Assembly (NCBI GenBank): GCA_038363925.1
Contig: JAQQWL010000011.1
Coordinates: forward strand, 1,116,001-1,180,000
Origin: Apiospora phragmitis
Lineage: Eukaryota > Ascomycota > Sordariomycetes > Amphisphaeriales > Apiosporaceae
Direction: 5' to 3'
Length of the DNA: 64,000 bases
A model generated the notes under the pieces. The model worked only from the letters and a program-made list of their open reading frames with translations. It did not search any database and was not told where the DNA came from. Below, in pieces: positions 34,057 to 45,448 of the stretch. Made by a program: the position numbers and the translations under genes. Positions within the stretch are counted from its first letter, which is position 1, and each line of letters opens with the position of its first letter.

Positions 34057-35141
34057 GATGTGACTGGAATGAGAGCGACTGGTCTTGAATGCAGGCGGGT
34101 TGAGGGTAGTTGGTCGGTAGATAGATCGTATATGATCGATCTTCTTATATCCAAGCAGCTGCTCAAAGAAGTTACAGAAAGCAGGTGGGTATCAAAGTGG
34201 GTGTTCGTGATGTAGATGGTTTGCTCCCTGCTTCGTCTTTGAAGGGAATTCTTAAAGTCTTTATTGACAGTGACAGGTGCAAATTGTGTGAAAGTGGGGC
34301 CCAACTGCTATGCCCGTCTGCCGTACTACCAGCCTGGAACTCTGTACCTGCTTGCTAATCCCGGTATACTCTTGCGATGACTCAATGGCTCATAATGAGC
34401 TGTGGATTTGGCATCGCCACTCCTGTTGTGACTCTTCTTATCTACCGCCCTTGTGGCTTGTAGATAATATCCATGGATGATACACAAGCAAGTATCTAGG
34501 CTTTGGCTATTGTAGGAGAAGACTTCGGATTGTACCAACGCGTGGAGCAGCCATCATGTACTGCCCGCAAGCCCGACTGCTACTGCCTGTTAGGTTAGCA
34601 GGCACGATCCTGATTGGACACTGCCCACGTCCTTGGCGATGTCATTATGGTTCATAATGGTCGTGTGACTAACCGGCCCAGCATGCAGCCAACCACAGAT
34701 TTGAGATGGCATAGCCGTATAGCCAGTTATTATTACATTGGCCGTATTCTCAGTGCGTATGCGACAGTAGCTATGACACCTTCCAACTGGTTGCAAGGTG
34801 CATACTCGGAGTAATCAGTTACACTAGGATTCAATATTGGGACGTTGAATGTTATGCTTAAAGCGGAAGATATTGAAATCAGCGACGCTACCAATCGTAC
34901 GGGGTATCTCTTGAATGCACGAAATGGGGTATATTCCCTTCAATCCCATATGGCCCGTCTCTCGAAAGCCTTGTGCACCATCTTCTCTTCAAAGTACATA
35001 GCAAACATCCCGGAACGCCTTGATGCAAGTCCATTCCATGCCATGATTGCCCCAACACATGCGGAAAACAGACCCTATGCGCTTCGACCCATAACCAGTC
35101 TATTGTCATCAACGTTCACGCTTCATACAGCGCTCTCCCGG
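34057..35141. other. intergenic, TIF6 promoter side
   Basis: About 1.1 kb. A 136-codon plus-strand ORF at 34845-35255 overlaps the next gene in antisense and shows no family features. Confidence 0.45.
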
Positions 35142-37151
35142 CTACCTCAGCTCAACGTTCGGGAAATATCTTGGTCCAGCAAATCCTTTGGCCACTACAG
35201 CCTGGATGTCGATATTGGCAGTCGGGTCCCGATGCGGACTCCACATTTTGAGTAGAATAAACCTGCCAGAAACAGGGGGATCGAACTTGATAGTGCATCT
35301 GGACTTGTCGCTGTCAATGGAGAATTGCGCATGTGGCGCCATCATCACGCCGCCCTCGGGCTGTTGCGACATCTCCCGTGACGGAGTGCTCGTATCAGAT
35401 CCACTAAAGTACTTCGCTGTGTCCGCCGCGGTCGACGATAGATATCCGAGTTGCCGATGAGCCCAAAGTCATCGAGGTTTGCCCCATCGTCACTACTATC
35501 GCTCTCGAAAGGTAAGGGCCCGATCCTCGGTGTCCGCCAGTCTGCCCTAGCCAAATTGTCGTCGGCATCATCCTCGTCGTCACAATCTACTATCTACGCG
35601 AAAGGGCGGCGGTGTGATGGTGAATTCCGCTGGAAGTTGCGCGACCGGGTAGTCGTTATCTTCGTTGTCCAGTCGTCCCATGTCGTATAGACGCCGAGCG
35701 CGCCTTTGAGACCTGGTCATCGTACTCCCGTCCTCGTTGTGCCGAACTGAAAAGATGGGTGCCAGTGGTTGCGACTCACGCTCGCGCCGCGATGTGCTTC
35801 TTGGCGGCGGCATGTATTGGATCTGATATTGGCTGTTCGGGCCAGAAGCTCATCCTGATTCATTGATATGAATACCATACCCTCTTGGACCGGCGCGGTA
35901 TAGTTAGATCGGGGTGCCCTGATGACCAGCTCCTTCAGTGTGAATGCAGTAGCGCCCTGGTGCCTGAGCACAATATTGCACCGTGGCCCTTTAGTGCAGT
36001 ATACCGTGGGATCATTCTTCAGAATATTCTCGGCAGCGTAGCTCTGGCCATCATCCGAATAAATCCCCCCATCGCAGCTCACCATCTCCATGGTTAGCGT
36101 GCCGGGCTCGACCTGGCCGAACTTTCCGTACCTGAACCCCTTGAAACCAGTGGCCAATCGATCAGAGTCCAGTTTGCGTCTCTTGGCCCGGCGGCCTTCA
36201 TCGGTAGATTCCAACGATTGCAAAGGGGGCGAGGGAACGAAAGCTCCGAGTAAGAATGTGATGGTGTATTCGTAAAATCTAATAATGCCCGTAGTTGCGT
36301 GCCTGGGTCTTCTTCGAATTGTCGTTGGGAGTATGCACTATCCAGCTGCGAGTGTCCACGTTCTGCTCGGTTAGCCCTAGGGCGACGAGGATTTTGCTGT
36401 TCAAACAATTGCATCAGGTCGGACTGCTCGTTAGAGTTGCTGCTGCTGTTGGTTGCGGGCTGGTTCGCAGCACCACTACGGTTCCTATCCGAAAACCGGT
36501 CAGAGCCCCGCGGCCATCGGCTGCTTCTTGCCAGGAGGGATGTCGATCCAGGTGCAGACATCATTGGGGGCGTCTGCTCGTGGTGAAGAGAACGCAGCGA
36601 GGGCAAGGAGGGCGTCCCCGAGTTTGTAGGCTGCTGCGGCTCTCTTGAATATCTGCGGCGGGGATCCGAGGCATTGTTATGCGCCTCGGAAGACATACTC
36701 GAGAGCGAGGGTGAGCGTAAAGGTACAGTAGAGGCCGTGGCCGAAGCAGAGGCAGAGGCAGAGGCTGAAGCCCAACGGTTCAGGTGGCTTCGAACAGAGT
36801 CCCTGCGTGCGCTTTGGACAAGGCCTGGTCGTCGGTGGGCGTTTGCGTGAAACCTCTCGATGGCTCGGAATAGCTCGCCTGAAGGGCTTATCTCGGCAGA
36901 TGTTGAAGTTTGGTCATCGAGAATGGAGCGGATGATCTCATCAGCGGAGCGATATCTGCCAGTGTCAGATGTGCGCTCAGGTTGATTGTTCGACTAGTGC
37001 CGGGGGCATATTAGCATGGGATTCGAGAGGACGTGGACTGATTCGAACTATGTCATGGTCTTTCGAGATGACTGTTTCTGGAAGAACAGTCTACATGGGA
37101 TGTTCCCGAGGTGTCATATTCTGATAGGTGGGACTTCATTGTACATACCAT
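35142..37151 (-). CDS. conserved fungal protein with a discoidin-like C-terminal half, function unknown
   Basis: The frame opens at an acceptor ending at 36994 (ACTAG, branch GCTAAT) and runs through RYRSADEIIRSILDDQ and GELFRAIERFHANAH, a Ser/Ala tract and a Ser/Gln-rich region. The nearest upstream start is ATG 37151-37149, immediately followed by donor GTATGT, so I propose an ATG-only exon 1 and an intron 37148-36994; an internal ATG lies at 36696. The conserved C-terminal half reads KFGQVEPGTLTMEMVSCDGG, TVYCTKGPRCNIVLRHQG, FTLKELVIRAPRSNYTAPVQ and, at the end, SGRFILLKMWSPHRDP with FAGPRYFPNVELR. The strand-rich pattern suggests a galactose-binding-like fold (inference). Breaks near 36250, 35833, 35590 and 35400. 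About 617 residues. Confidence 0.65.
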
Positions 37152-39062
37152 GAAGCGACAAAGGACGAATAGGCGTTTGCGTATTGGGGTCAGTAGGTGA
37201 ACAAAAAGCCGCTTGTTGCAGGCAGGTTGACACCAGTGGCTAAATGTGTTGAGATCGTAGGTACTACTGGGTTAGAGCACTCGTTGTTTGGTTGACCGTC
37301 ATACCAAGCATTCGAAATCAGGGCAGGAAACTTGAAAGAGTCTGGGAGGGCCAGGCCAGCGCCGCGGTTGAGGTTTGAGGATTGTAGAATCAATGTTCAA
37401 GGGAGTGAAACCTGCAGTCAGCGACTCAGACGCGGGCGGTAATCAATCATGGTTCAGGGAATGACCGAGTAGATGTTATGTGCGGGATCGGGATCAATCA
37501 AAAGGGAAGGTAGGTAGAAGGTTTGTGTGTGGTGTGCCTATCCGCTGCGCTCCTTGCCATTCTTAGCTAATGCTTCAGTTGGCCGCTTTGCCCTTTTTAC
37601 GGGGGCGTTTATTAGTGTAACTAACCGCGGGGTCATGCCCGCCCGTACGTTAGATAGGTTCAATGCTTGGAATGATGTAAGGTTGGGTCGAACAAACAGC
37701 CGGTACGGTTTCGATGTAATTTCGGTTGATGATATGTTACATATACCTGAGTATTGGCGTGGATTTGTCATACGGTGAGGTCTGTTGAATCTATCAGAGC
37801 CATATGAACCACCTAGCTGTATCGTATCGATCAGAACCTGTCATGTATCCGTATGTGTGGGAAGCATCGTCATTTGTGGTGCAGGGCCCCCCATACAGAG
37901 TAATTGCCGTTTTCGGCTGCGTACATCCATTCCGCCATCGATCAGATGGATCCGGCTCGTACCATGTACTTTGCATATCTTCATCCACGTTTTCATCTGC
38001 GGCTCGTCCTAGAAGATGAAAAGGAAGTATGTTTTCTTTCCTCTTTCTAAACCAACAGATCCAAGGGTGTGTGGTGTACTGATCTAGCGTGGTGGAATCT
38101 TGGCCCTTTGATGTTGCTTGCAACGGGAATATTACAGAGAATCACTGTACCCGGCCTATCAGCCCACCTCGTCATGCTAGTTGCTGTAAATCCCGTACAT
38201 CCATTGGAAGACGAGAACAATGAAACTTGCCAAAGGGGGTAAGTTTACATTGCATGGAATAGTTGCGGTACATAGCACCCATGATTACATGCTTTAATGA
38301 TCGGTCAGGTACAATAAGTAAAACTACATGACTTGCCTGGGCCCTGAATAATGCTCTGTCTGTCTGCCCCGGGCTACTGAGGTCATCCAAGAGGATCAAA
38401 TGGGATTCCGCAGTGCAGCGCAGTCAGTCCCCACTTTCTGCCAGTGCGTGCTTCAGCCTCACGCCAACTTACAGTGTCCCTGATGGTCAATCAATTCGGG
38501 TGCCGCTAAACCCCAAGAGACCTCCAAACTGACGCGCCGCTATGTGCTGGATTGTGATAGATCAAATCCAGTGACGATCAAGAGCCAGAGTGTACTGTAC
38601 GTACAAAACCCGACACCTATCCTATCAGCATCTTTTTGCAGGCAACAAGGCTGCGAGGGCAAGTTCGACTGCCGAAACACCTTTACAACCCGACGCTTGG
38701 TCAATCACTCCGGACTGGATCAATTAAGAACAGGGTCCTTTGGATGCATCGAGTTCCCCTTCTCGAGCGCAGACTAGGCGCGTAGAACCTGACATCGATT
38801 CTGTTCTGCTTTTATTATTATTTCAGTAGCCTGATTGCGACCAACTCGAGTCTTATCACCAACTCAAGATATCTCAACATCGACATCTCTCATCACAAGA
38901 CCGAGGATTTGGTTTCCGTTCTTAGTTGGAACCCTACCTTGCCATCACCGTAGCACCCTCAAAGCCCACGGTTGATTAATAAGTCTTCATCCTACACATT
39001 TGCGCCACCATCTCAACCACCTCAACCCATCACATCGTCTCTTTCCTTCAGTCGCGCCTCAC
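37152..39062. other. divergent intergenic region upstream of AOS1
   Basis: About 1.9 kb between divergent starts. Short ORFs only. A CA/TC-rich leader typical of fungal 5' UTRs precedes the AOS1 start (about 38840-39060). Confidence 0.45.
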
Positions 39063-40683
39063 ATGACCACAAACATGGAAGGCCAACAACAACCCAGTGA
39101 GAACGACAAGCCGGCTCCTTCGGCTCCTCTGCCGGAGCGACCTGCCGAAAGCGCCACCGCGCCCGCTGCTGCTCCCGTTCCTGAACAGCCCGTTCCTGCA
39201 CAGCACCCCGGAGATGCCAACGGAGTGGCTCACCACATGAACATGCCGCTCCCTCCTATGGACGGTCATAACCCCATGCTTCCTGACCAACACCATTCTG
39301 CCCAATTTACCCTTCCTCAACATCAGATACCCGACGGTAATGGAGTAGCCTTTCCTAACCCTGAAATGATGATAATGCCGGGTCAGCCGTTTCAATTTGC
39401 TGGCGTCCCTGCCCAGGACACCAACGGGAACGGTCTCGCACACGGTAATGATAAGGACATTACAGCTGGTAAGACCTCCGCCTCGTCCCATCTTGCGGGC
39501 TTGAGATCGTGTAACTAATATGTACCCCAGATGAGATTGCTCTCTATGATCGCCAAATTCGGCTCTGGGGAATGCAAGCGCAAAAGCGAATTCAAGGTGC
39601 AACCGTCCTGCTCATCACTATGAGAGCGCTTGCCAACGAGATTGCCAAGAATCTTGTGCTGCCGGAATCGGCTCACTCACCGTCATAGACGACCAGCTTG
39701 TCACCGAAGCCGACTTGGGTGCGCAGTTCTTCTTGACCAAGGAGCACATTGGCCAGAACCGGGCACAGGCAGCAAGTGAGAGCATCCGAAAGCTGAACCC
39801 TCGCGTACAAGTCTTTGCCGATGCCGAGAGCATCATGGCCAAGGGCGCGTCCTACTTCGCCACATTCGATATTATCATCGCCACTGATCTGAACCCCACC
39901 ACCTTGGCCTTCATCAACACAGCCACCCGCCTTCATGGCCGTCAATTTTATGCTACGGGAACGCATGGGCTCTACGGCTACATCTTCAGCGACCTGATTG
40001 AGCACGACTATGTTCTGCAGCGCGACAAGGCCAATATCGCCACCAAGGTTGGCGCCGAGACACGCTCCCGGAGTGTCATCGACGTCAAGGAGAAGGAAGA
40101 AGGCGGCAAGAAAATCGAGATGGTCACAAAGCGCGAGCTGTACTCGACGTGGGACCTGGCATCGGAAACGAGCCTCTTGCCTGCCGACTACCGGGACTCT
40201 AAGCGTCGCCTGAGAACCGTGACGCCGGCCCTCTCGTGCCTACGCACTCTCTGGGGCTTCCAGTCCATACACAACCGTCTTCCTAGCCACAACCACCAGG
40301 ATCTTGAATATTTCGTGAAGAAAGCGACTTCGACACACCAAAGCCTGGGTCTTCCGCCAGACACCCTCAAATCCGACTTCCTGCGCAAGTTCCTCGGCAA
40401 TGTGGGCGGGGAGATTGCCCCGGTGACAGCTGTTCTGGGTGGTCAGCTTGCGCAAGATGTCATCAATGTGCTTGGCCAAAGCCAGCCGCCGATTCAGAAC
40501 ATGGTGATTTTTGATGGCGACACGATGCAGGCGCAAATGTACCCTATGCACCCTGAGGTGCCTCTGGGAAGGGCCCAACTTCAGCTGGATATGGGCATGC
40601 CTATGGGTGGCATGCCAGCAGTTCCTAATGCCGACCCCAACATGTACGGCCAATTCCCGGATATGACAAACACTCCCATCTGA
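39063..40683 (+). CDS. AOS1: SUMO-activating enzyme E1 subunit AOS1
   Basis: Forms the SUMO E1 with UBA2 and supports adenylation of the SUMO C-terminus in the nucleus. Exon 1 (39063-39468) encodes about 135 Pro/Gln/Asn-rich residues before the fold. The intron is 39469-39530. Exon 2 begins DEIALYDRQIRLWGMQAQKR, the diagnostic E1 start (Arg-rich helix and RLWG). Next come ATVLLITMRALANEIAKNL and, after one missing G at 39661, GIGSLTVIDDQLVTEADLGA. Later: AGxSESIRKLNP-like helix, GTHGLYGYIFSDL, and EIAPVTAVLGGQLAQDVIN. As expected for AOS1 no catalytic Cys domain is present. Adding the missing base gives exactly 520 codons. Start 39063 or 39075. Confidence 0.92.
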
Positions 40684-42295
40684 GGGGTGCCTTGACGGTC
40701 AAGCTTGGAAACGATGGACCTGAAGAAAGTGGCCGCATTGGAAGGAGAGGTTACGTTGAGGGGTGATCTCGGGTGACTGGTTCGCCGAGCTGTTTTGTAA
40801 TCTCTGAGATCTCTGCGAAACCCGCCGTGCCGATTTACTAGCTTGGGGCTGGCATAAGGGGGTTGATACTTTATTTTCTGATTCTGGTGAATAATACTCA
40901 AACGTGCTCGAGTTATGGGGCGTGTGTAATATCTGCGCTTTGGTTTTTCTTCCCTTTCCCCCAACCTTTCTTCCTTTGCATACATGACCTCCCATCTCTC
41001 GCCGATACACAATACATGAAGAGGAGAACGACGGGCACATATTGTACATTAGGTGATACCAAGGATTACTAGGCGAATAAGAGGAGATTCGGATTGCATA
41101 CTCTAGCTTGATTTTGACTCTTCTGTGCTCTCATTGACCCCCTTCGTGATGTTGTATTTCGTGTTAGTTACCGTGCTTGGGGGAGCAGGTAGAGTGGATA
41201 CGTAACTTTCCCATCTCAACCTTTCCCAACTCAACCCTATTCGTACTTCATGTTCCATTCACACTCAGCCGAGCTCGATTACTAGAATGGTGGTATGTTG
41301 AGGACATATACATACACGAAACTCTGGGTGTATTGCGTGTGATATAGAAGAGGGCGAGAGAGAGGCAAGTCAAGCTGTGGACGAATGGCGCAAAGCAATA
41401 AACAGATGGATACTTCGGTGCAGTGATTAAATATCTCTGTTGTATTATTACCACATCCTCGAGGATGCGTACAATACACTCTTCTTCCCCGGAGGAAGAT
41501 GCTACTACGTAAACGAGACGGCAAGACCGATCGTCTAGCAAACCACATCTAAACCGCTCCCATGACCGGCTCAGCACTCCGGGCCAAGAAAACAAGCACA
41601 CCACGCAAGCCCCCTTCATTGTTGGGAACCGCCATCACGACGAACAACCACCGACACTCAAGAACTTCACAGAACGAACTTTGTGAGCCCTTTAATAGGA
41701 AAATCAGTAAAACCACAGACACAATAAAGCAGTTGTTCCATTGCCTCTCCTCTCTCCGCCAATGATGATGATATCCGCCAACTCCTGGACACACAAGTTC
41801 CATGCAAAAAGAAAGGCAACACAGATCTATCCATCCGTTGTCCCCATGGTCCAAGCCCCCCTCAAGTGCCAGAAGCTAAGAACAGGGACGAAAGGATTAA
41901 CAACAAAGGCACAAGGACGTTTTTACCAACAGTCCTGCGAAACGAAACGATAATAGCCTTGCCCTTCCTGCCAACAAGCCTGACGATGATGATGATGCGG
42001 TGTGTATATACCCTATGTACAATAAACCAATTTCTGGCTACGCTATGCTCCGTGCGGAGGGGGAAAAAAAGAGAACGAAAACAATGAACTAAATCAAACT
42101 AAGGGGTTATGCTCTCTCTCTCTCTCTCTCTCTCTGCTCCGTAGAGCAGTATATCTGATGAAAATGCCAGGGGAAATAGAACCAGAAATAAACGCCGCTG
42201 ATGTGAATATGCAAATGTTCGCTGGGAGCATCAAATTGATGAACGACTGATGGGTGGGTAGGAGGATACGATGAGGGCGGTGGCGGTGACGGTCT
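40684..42295. other. convergent intergenic region
   Basis: About 1.6 kb between two 3' ends. No gene recognised; a CT microsatellite lies near the right end. Confidence 0.5.
42112..42135. repeat. CT microsatellite
   Basis: Twelve CT dinucleotides in the 3' flank of the following gene. Confidence 0.9.
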
Positions 42296-45200
42296 CTATT
42301 TGGGAGACCCGGTGTCTTCTGCTGAACCTTCCTTCTTCATGGCCCGGTTTCGGCTCTTGGACACGTTGTTAACAGACCAGCCCCGGATCGTAGTTGGACC
42401 ACTTCGCGGGGGAGGCTCATTTGCCGTGTAGTCCTTTATGGAGCCCTTAGGGTCATAATTGGAAAGGCGTAGTTCGGATCCTCCGTTCTGAACCCAAGGG
42501 CGGCTGTGGGCCATGGGCGCAGCAGCGATCTTACGATACTTGCCCGCGTTCTGGCCGTTAGACGACGAGCTAGAGTTACGTGGTCGACCGTTGGACGTGA
42601 GAGGAGGGGACCCGGAGGGTGGTATAGGCGGAGACGGCCCCATTGGCGCAAGCTGTGCATGACCAGGCAAGGGCGGTGACATGGCAGGGTAAGGGGCCAA
42701 GGCGGGAGGCTGAGGAGGGCCGTTGTACATCATGCCTGCACCAGGAGGGCCAGGGGCGAAGGGAGGCATTGGGGGTCCCGATTGAACACCCATAGGTATC
42801 ATGGTATTAGGCTCATGTAGTGAGAAACTATGGTGAAAGGCTCGATGTGGCGCAGGAGGATAAAAGCTCCCAGTGTTCGTTTGCATCATGCCTCTCGGCG
42901 AGCCAAACTCTTGAGGCTGGGGTTGCGGTGCAGGACCAGGCTGAAGCACAGGAGGCCCAGCAGGTGCCAAAGCTGGGGGAGGCGGAACAGGCGGAGAGCC
43001 TGAACTCGGTTGTGCTTGCTGAACATCGAGAGAGGCATTTGATGTCACTCCACCAGTTATAGGCTTCTCCCTCTTTGCTGGTCGCAGAGGAGGAAGGACC
43101 GAACTTCCCCTTCCGGTACTTTGGCCAGTGAAGGGGTTGCGTGCAGCTGGTGTATGCGGTCGGGTCTCGGGGTTTTGAGGGGGAGCTGGGGCAATGGGTG
43201 CATATCCGGGCGTCGGGTTCAAAGCCGTCTGCAAGAACGCGTTCGACGATGGCGGCGGAGGCGCTTGACGGGGAGCAGCCCGAATTGGTGGTTCTATCAA
43301 CGTTGTGCTCTCGCCACGGGGCATCTCCGGAGGACCTCGATAAAATTTGGGGGTCTCGGATACATCGGCTAGTAGCGATAGACCGAATGTATCGACAACA
43401 GATGGCATAGGCTGAGGAGCAGCGCCTGCAGCTCCGAAGACATCTCGTACGGCATCATAAGGTCTTGACGCCCGTTGGGTGGAAACAGCGACTTGAGGGC
43501 GTTCATCTCGTTCGAGGGCCATGGCCGCATCCAAAACGGTGCCAAAATTCCTAGATATGACAGCTTCGTCTTCAGCTGCGCGAGCTTCGGCCTCATGTGA
43601 AAGGAGGGCGATGTCGTGGTCTTGCTCGTCATCATAAGCTTCTGCTTCTTCCTCTGATTCGGTGAGGAGCCTCTCCTGGAGATCGCGCTCTTTCTCACGC
43701 ATCTCGTCGGTTGCAATGTCATCCATGCCAATGCCTAGCTCTTCGCAGAAGGTTCCCAGCATACCAGCCATTTTGTTTTTGCGACCATCTGCCTCCAGTG
43801 CCTCGTCCATGAACATGGGTCGGACTGAACGGGCTGCGTGAAGAGTGCTACCATCCGGCGTGACCGCAACAATAGGCTTAACGCCATAGTCGTGCTCGCC
43901 GGGCGTCTCCGACTCGTTCACAGAGTCTGGTAAGAAGAAGCCATATTTGGGGTGCAGGCGGTGTTTCTTGACAATATCGGGATCCAGCTCATCGTCCTCG
44001 TAGTCAAGCACATTGTAATAGGCGATTGTCTGATCGAGGTGCCAGTTGCGCGAATTGGGCTTGTCAAGGAACTTGCCCCGTGATGCTTTCGTCGCCTTAC
44101 GAGAAGAGTCGTTTGTGGAGTCGCGGAAGCCGATATCTTGATCCCCAAACTGAAATTGGCAGGGTATTATGAGCCGGTTGTTGGCTTTGGGTCCGCGCTT
44201 ATGTAGTTTGCGAACGCCCCACGCGTCCGGATCTGATGCTCCTGTAGGCAAATCGGGCAAGTCTTTCTTATAGACTGGCTCGAAAGCGTATTCCGAGCCC
44301 TTGACCTCAGAAGCAGGCGACTGGCCTTCCTCGAGAGGAGTCGGGGACGGGGCGTTGGACTCAGCTTCGACCTCAAGTTCCGTTTCAGCCGACATCATAC
44401 CGCCAATATGACGAGGCCGAGGAGTTGAGCCATCTTCTCCGTTGGCCTCTCGAAGTTGTCCGCTGCGAGTGCTGCTGCTGACATGCTTCTTGGGGTCCGG
44501 TTGACCATCAGGGACATCATCTGCCTTCCGCTTAGGGCCTGATCTAGGCTCTGGCTTCGGCTTCTTATGGATGGTACTCCTCATAGCAGATGCCTTGGTG
44601 TTTTCCGCTAGTAAGCTAGGATACGGTACCTCGACACCGTCTTTGAAGACCACATAGGGTCCCTGATCCTTTGCCACAGCATCTGGTTCCTCGACATACT
44701 CATATCGGAAATCAGGTACCTGGTAAGATGGTCAGGACACGAGATAAGGTTGGTGGGAGAAAAGAACTGGTACTCACATTAACTCCAGCACCTTCACGAA
44801 AGAGCTCCGATAGGATAGTAATGCGGTTGGCAACACCATCGAGTAGTTCATCGGTCACATAATCGAAACCATTCTGGAAATGTGTCAGAAGACCCGTCAA
44901 ACAAAAAGCAGCCAAGTCTCAATAAATAGCTTTGCTGGTTAGTGCGACTAACCTGGTACTTGCGGTGGCTGATATCGTTATGTATCTCAAATTCAGTCTG
45001 GGCAAGCTTGATACGCTCCTGCATAACATCCTTAATGCTCTGGATTCGCGCGTCGAGCTGGTCCTGAAGTTGTTGTTTGATGACGTGGAACTCGGCGACT
45101 TCCTTGTGAGCGCCGGGGGTTGTCAATCATACGATTGATGTTGAGTTCAGCCAGCTTCTCCAGCGCGGGCTTGACGGCGCTGGCGACCTCAGAGTAGAGC

Positions 45201-45448
45201 TCTTTGAGTTCCTTTTGGCGCTCGTGGGCGGCCTGAACTCGGGTATCATCATAAGTCTTGTTGCGACCACGGCCTTTGCCACGGCCGCCGCCCCCACGGC
45301 CACGACCAGGTTTGCCGCGGCCTCTTCTAGAGATGGGTTTTGCAGCAGTGACGGCTGGGGTGGTGGTGGTTTTCTTGTTAGAGGCAGCCTTCCCTTTGGC
45401 CGGACTGGGAGCCGGGGAATCGGCAAGTTGAGCGTTGTCATCCATCAT
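42296..45448 (-). CDS. large proline-rich nuclear-type protein, function unknown
   Basis: Exon 1 is 45448-44953, intron 44952-44874, exon 2 44873-44778, intron 44777-44720, exon 3 44719-42296; both introns are canonical. One extra C near 45117 is the only break, and removing it gives exactly 1,005 codons. The N-terminus starts MMDDNAQLADSPAPSPAKG, followed by an Arg/Gly stretch (GRGKPGRGRGGGGRGKGRGR). Then a long helical segment contains ELYSEVASAVKPALEKLAEL and LDARIQSIKDVMQERIKLAQ, and next FDYVTDELLDGVANRI. The middle holds the best-conserved-looking part: HLDQTIAYYNVLDYEDDELD, HPKYGFFLPDSVNES, and AGMLGTFCEELGIGMDDI. The last 350 residues are Pro/Gly-rich. A chromatin or transcription role is plausible from composition only. 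I do not recognise the family. Confidence 0.75.
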
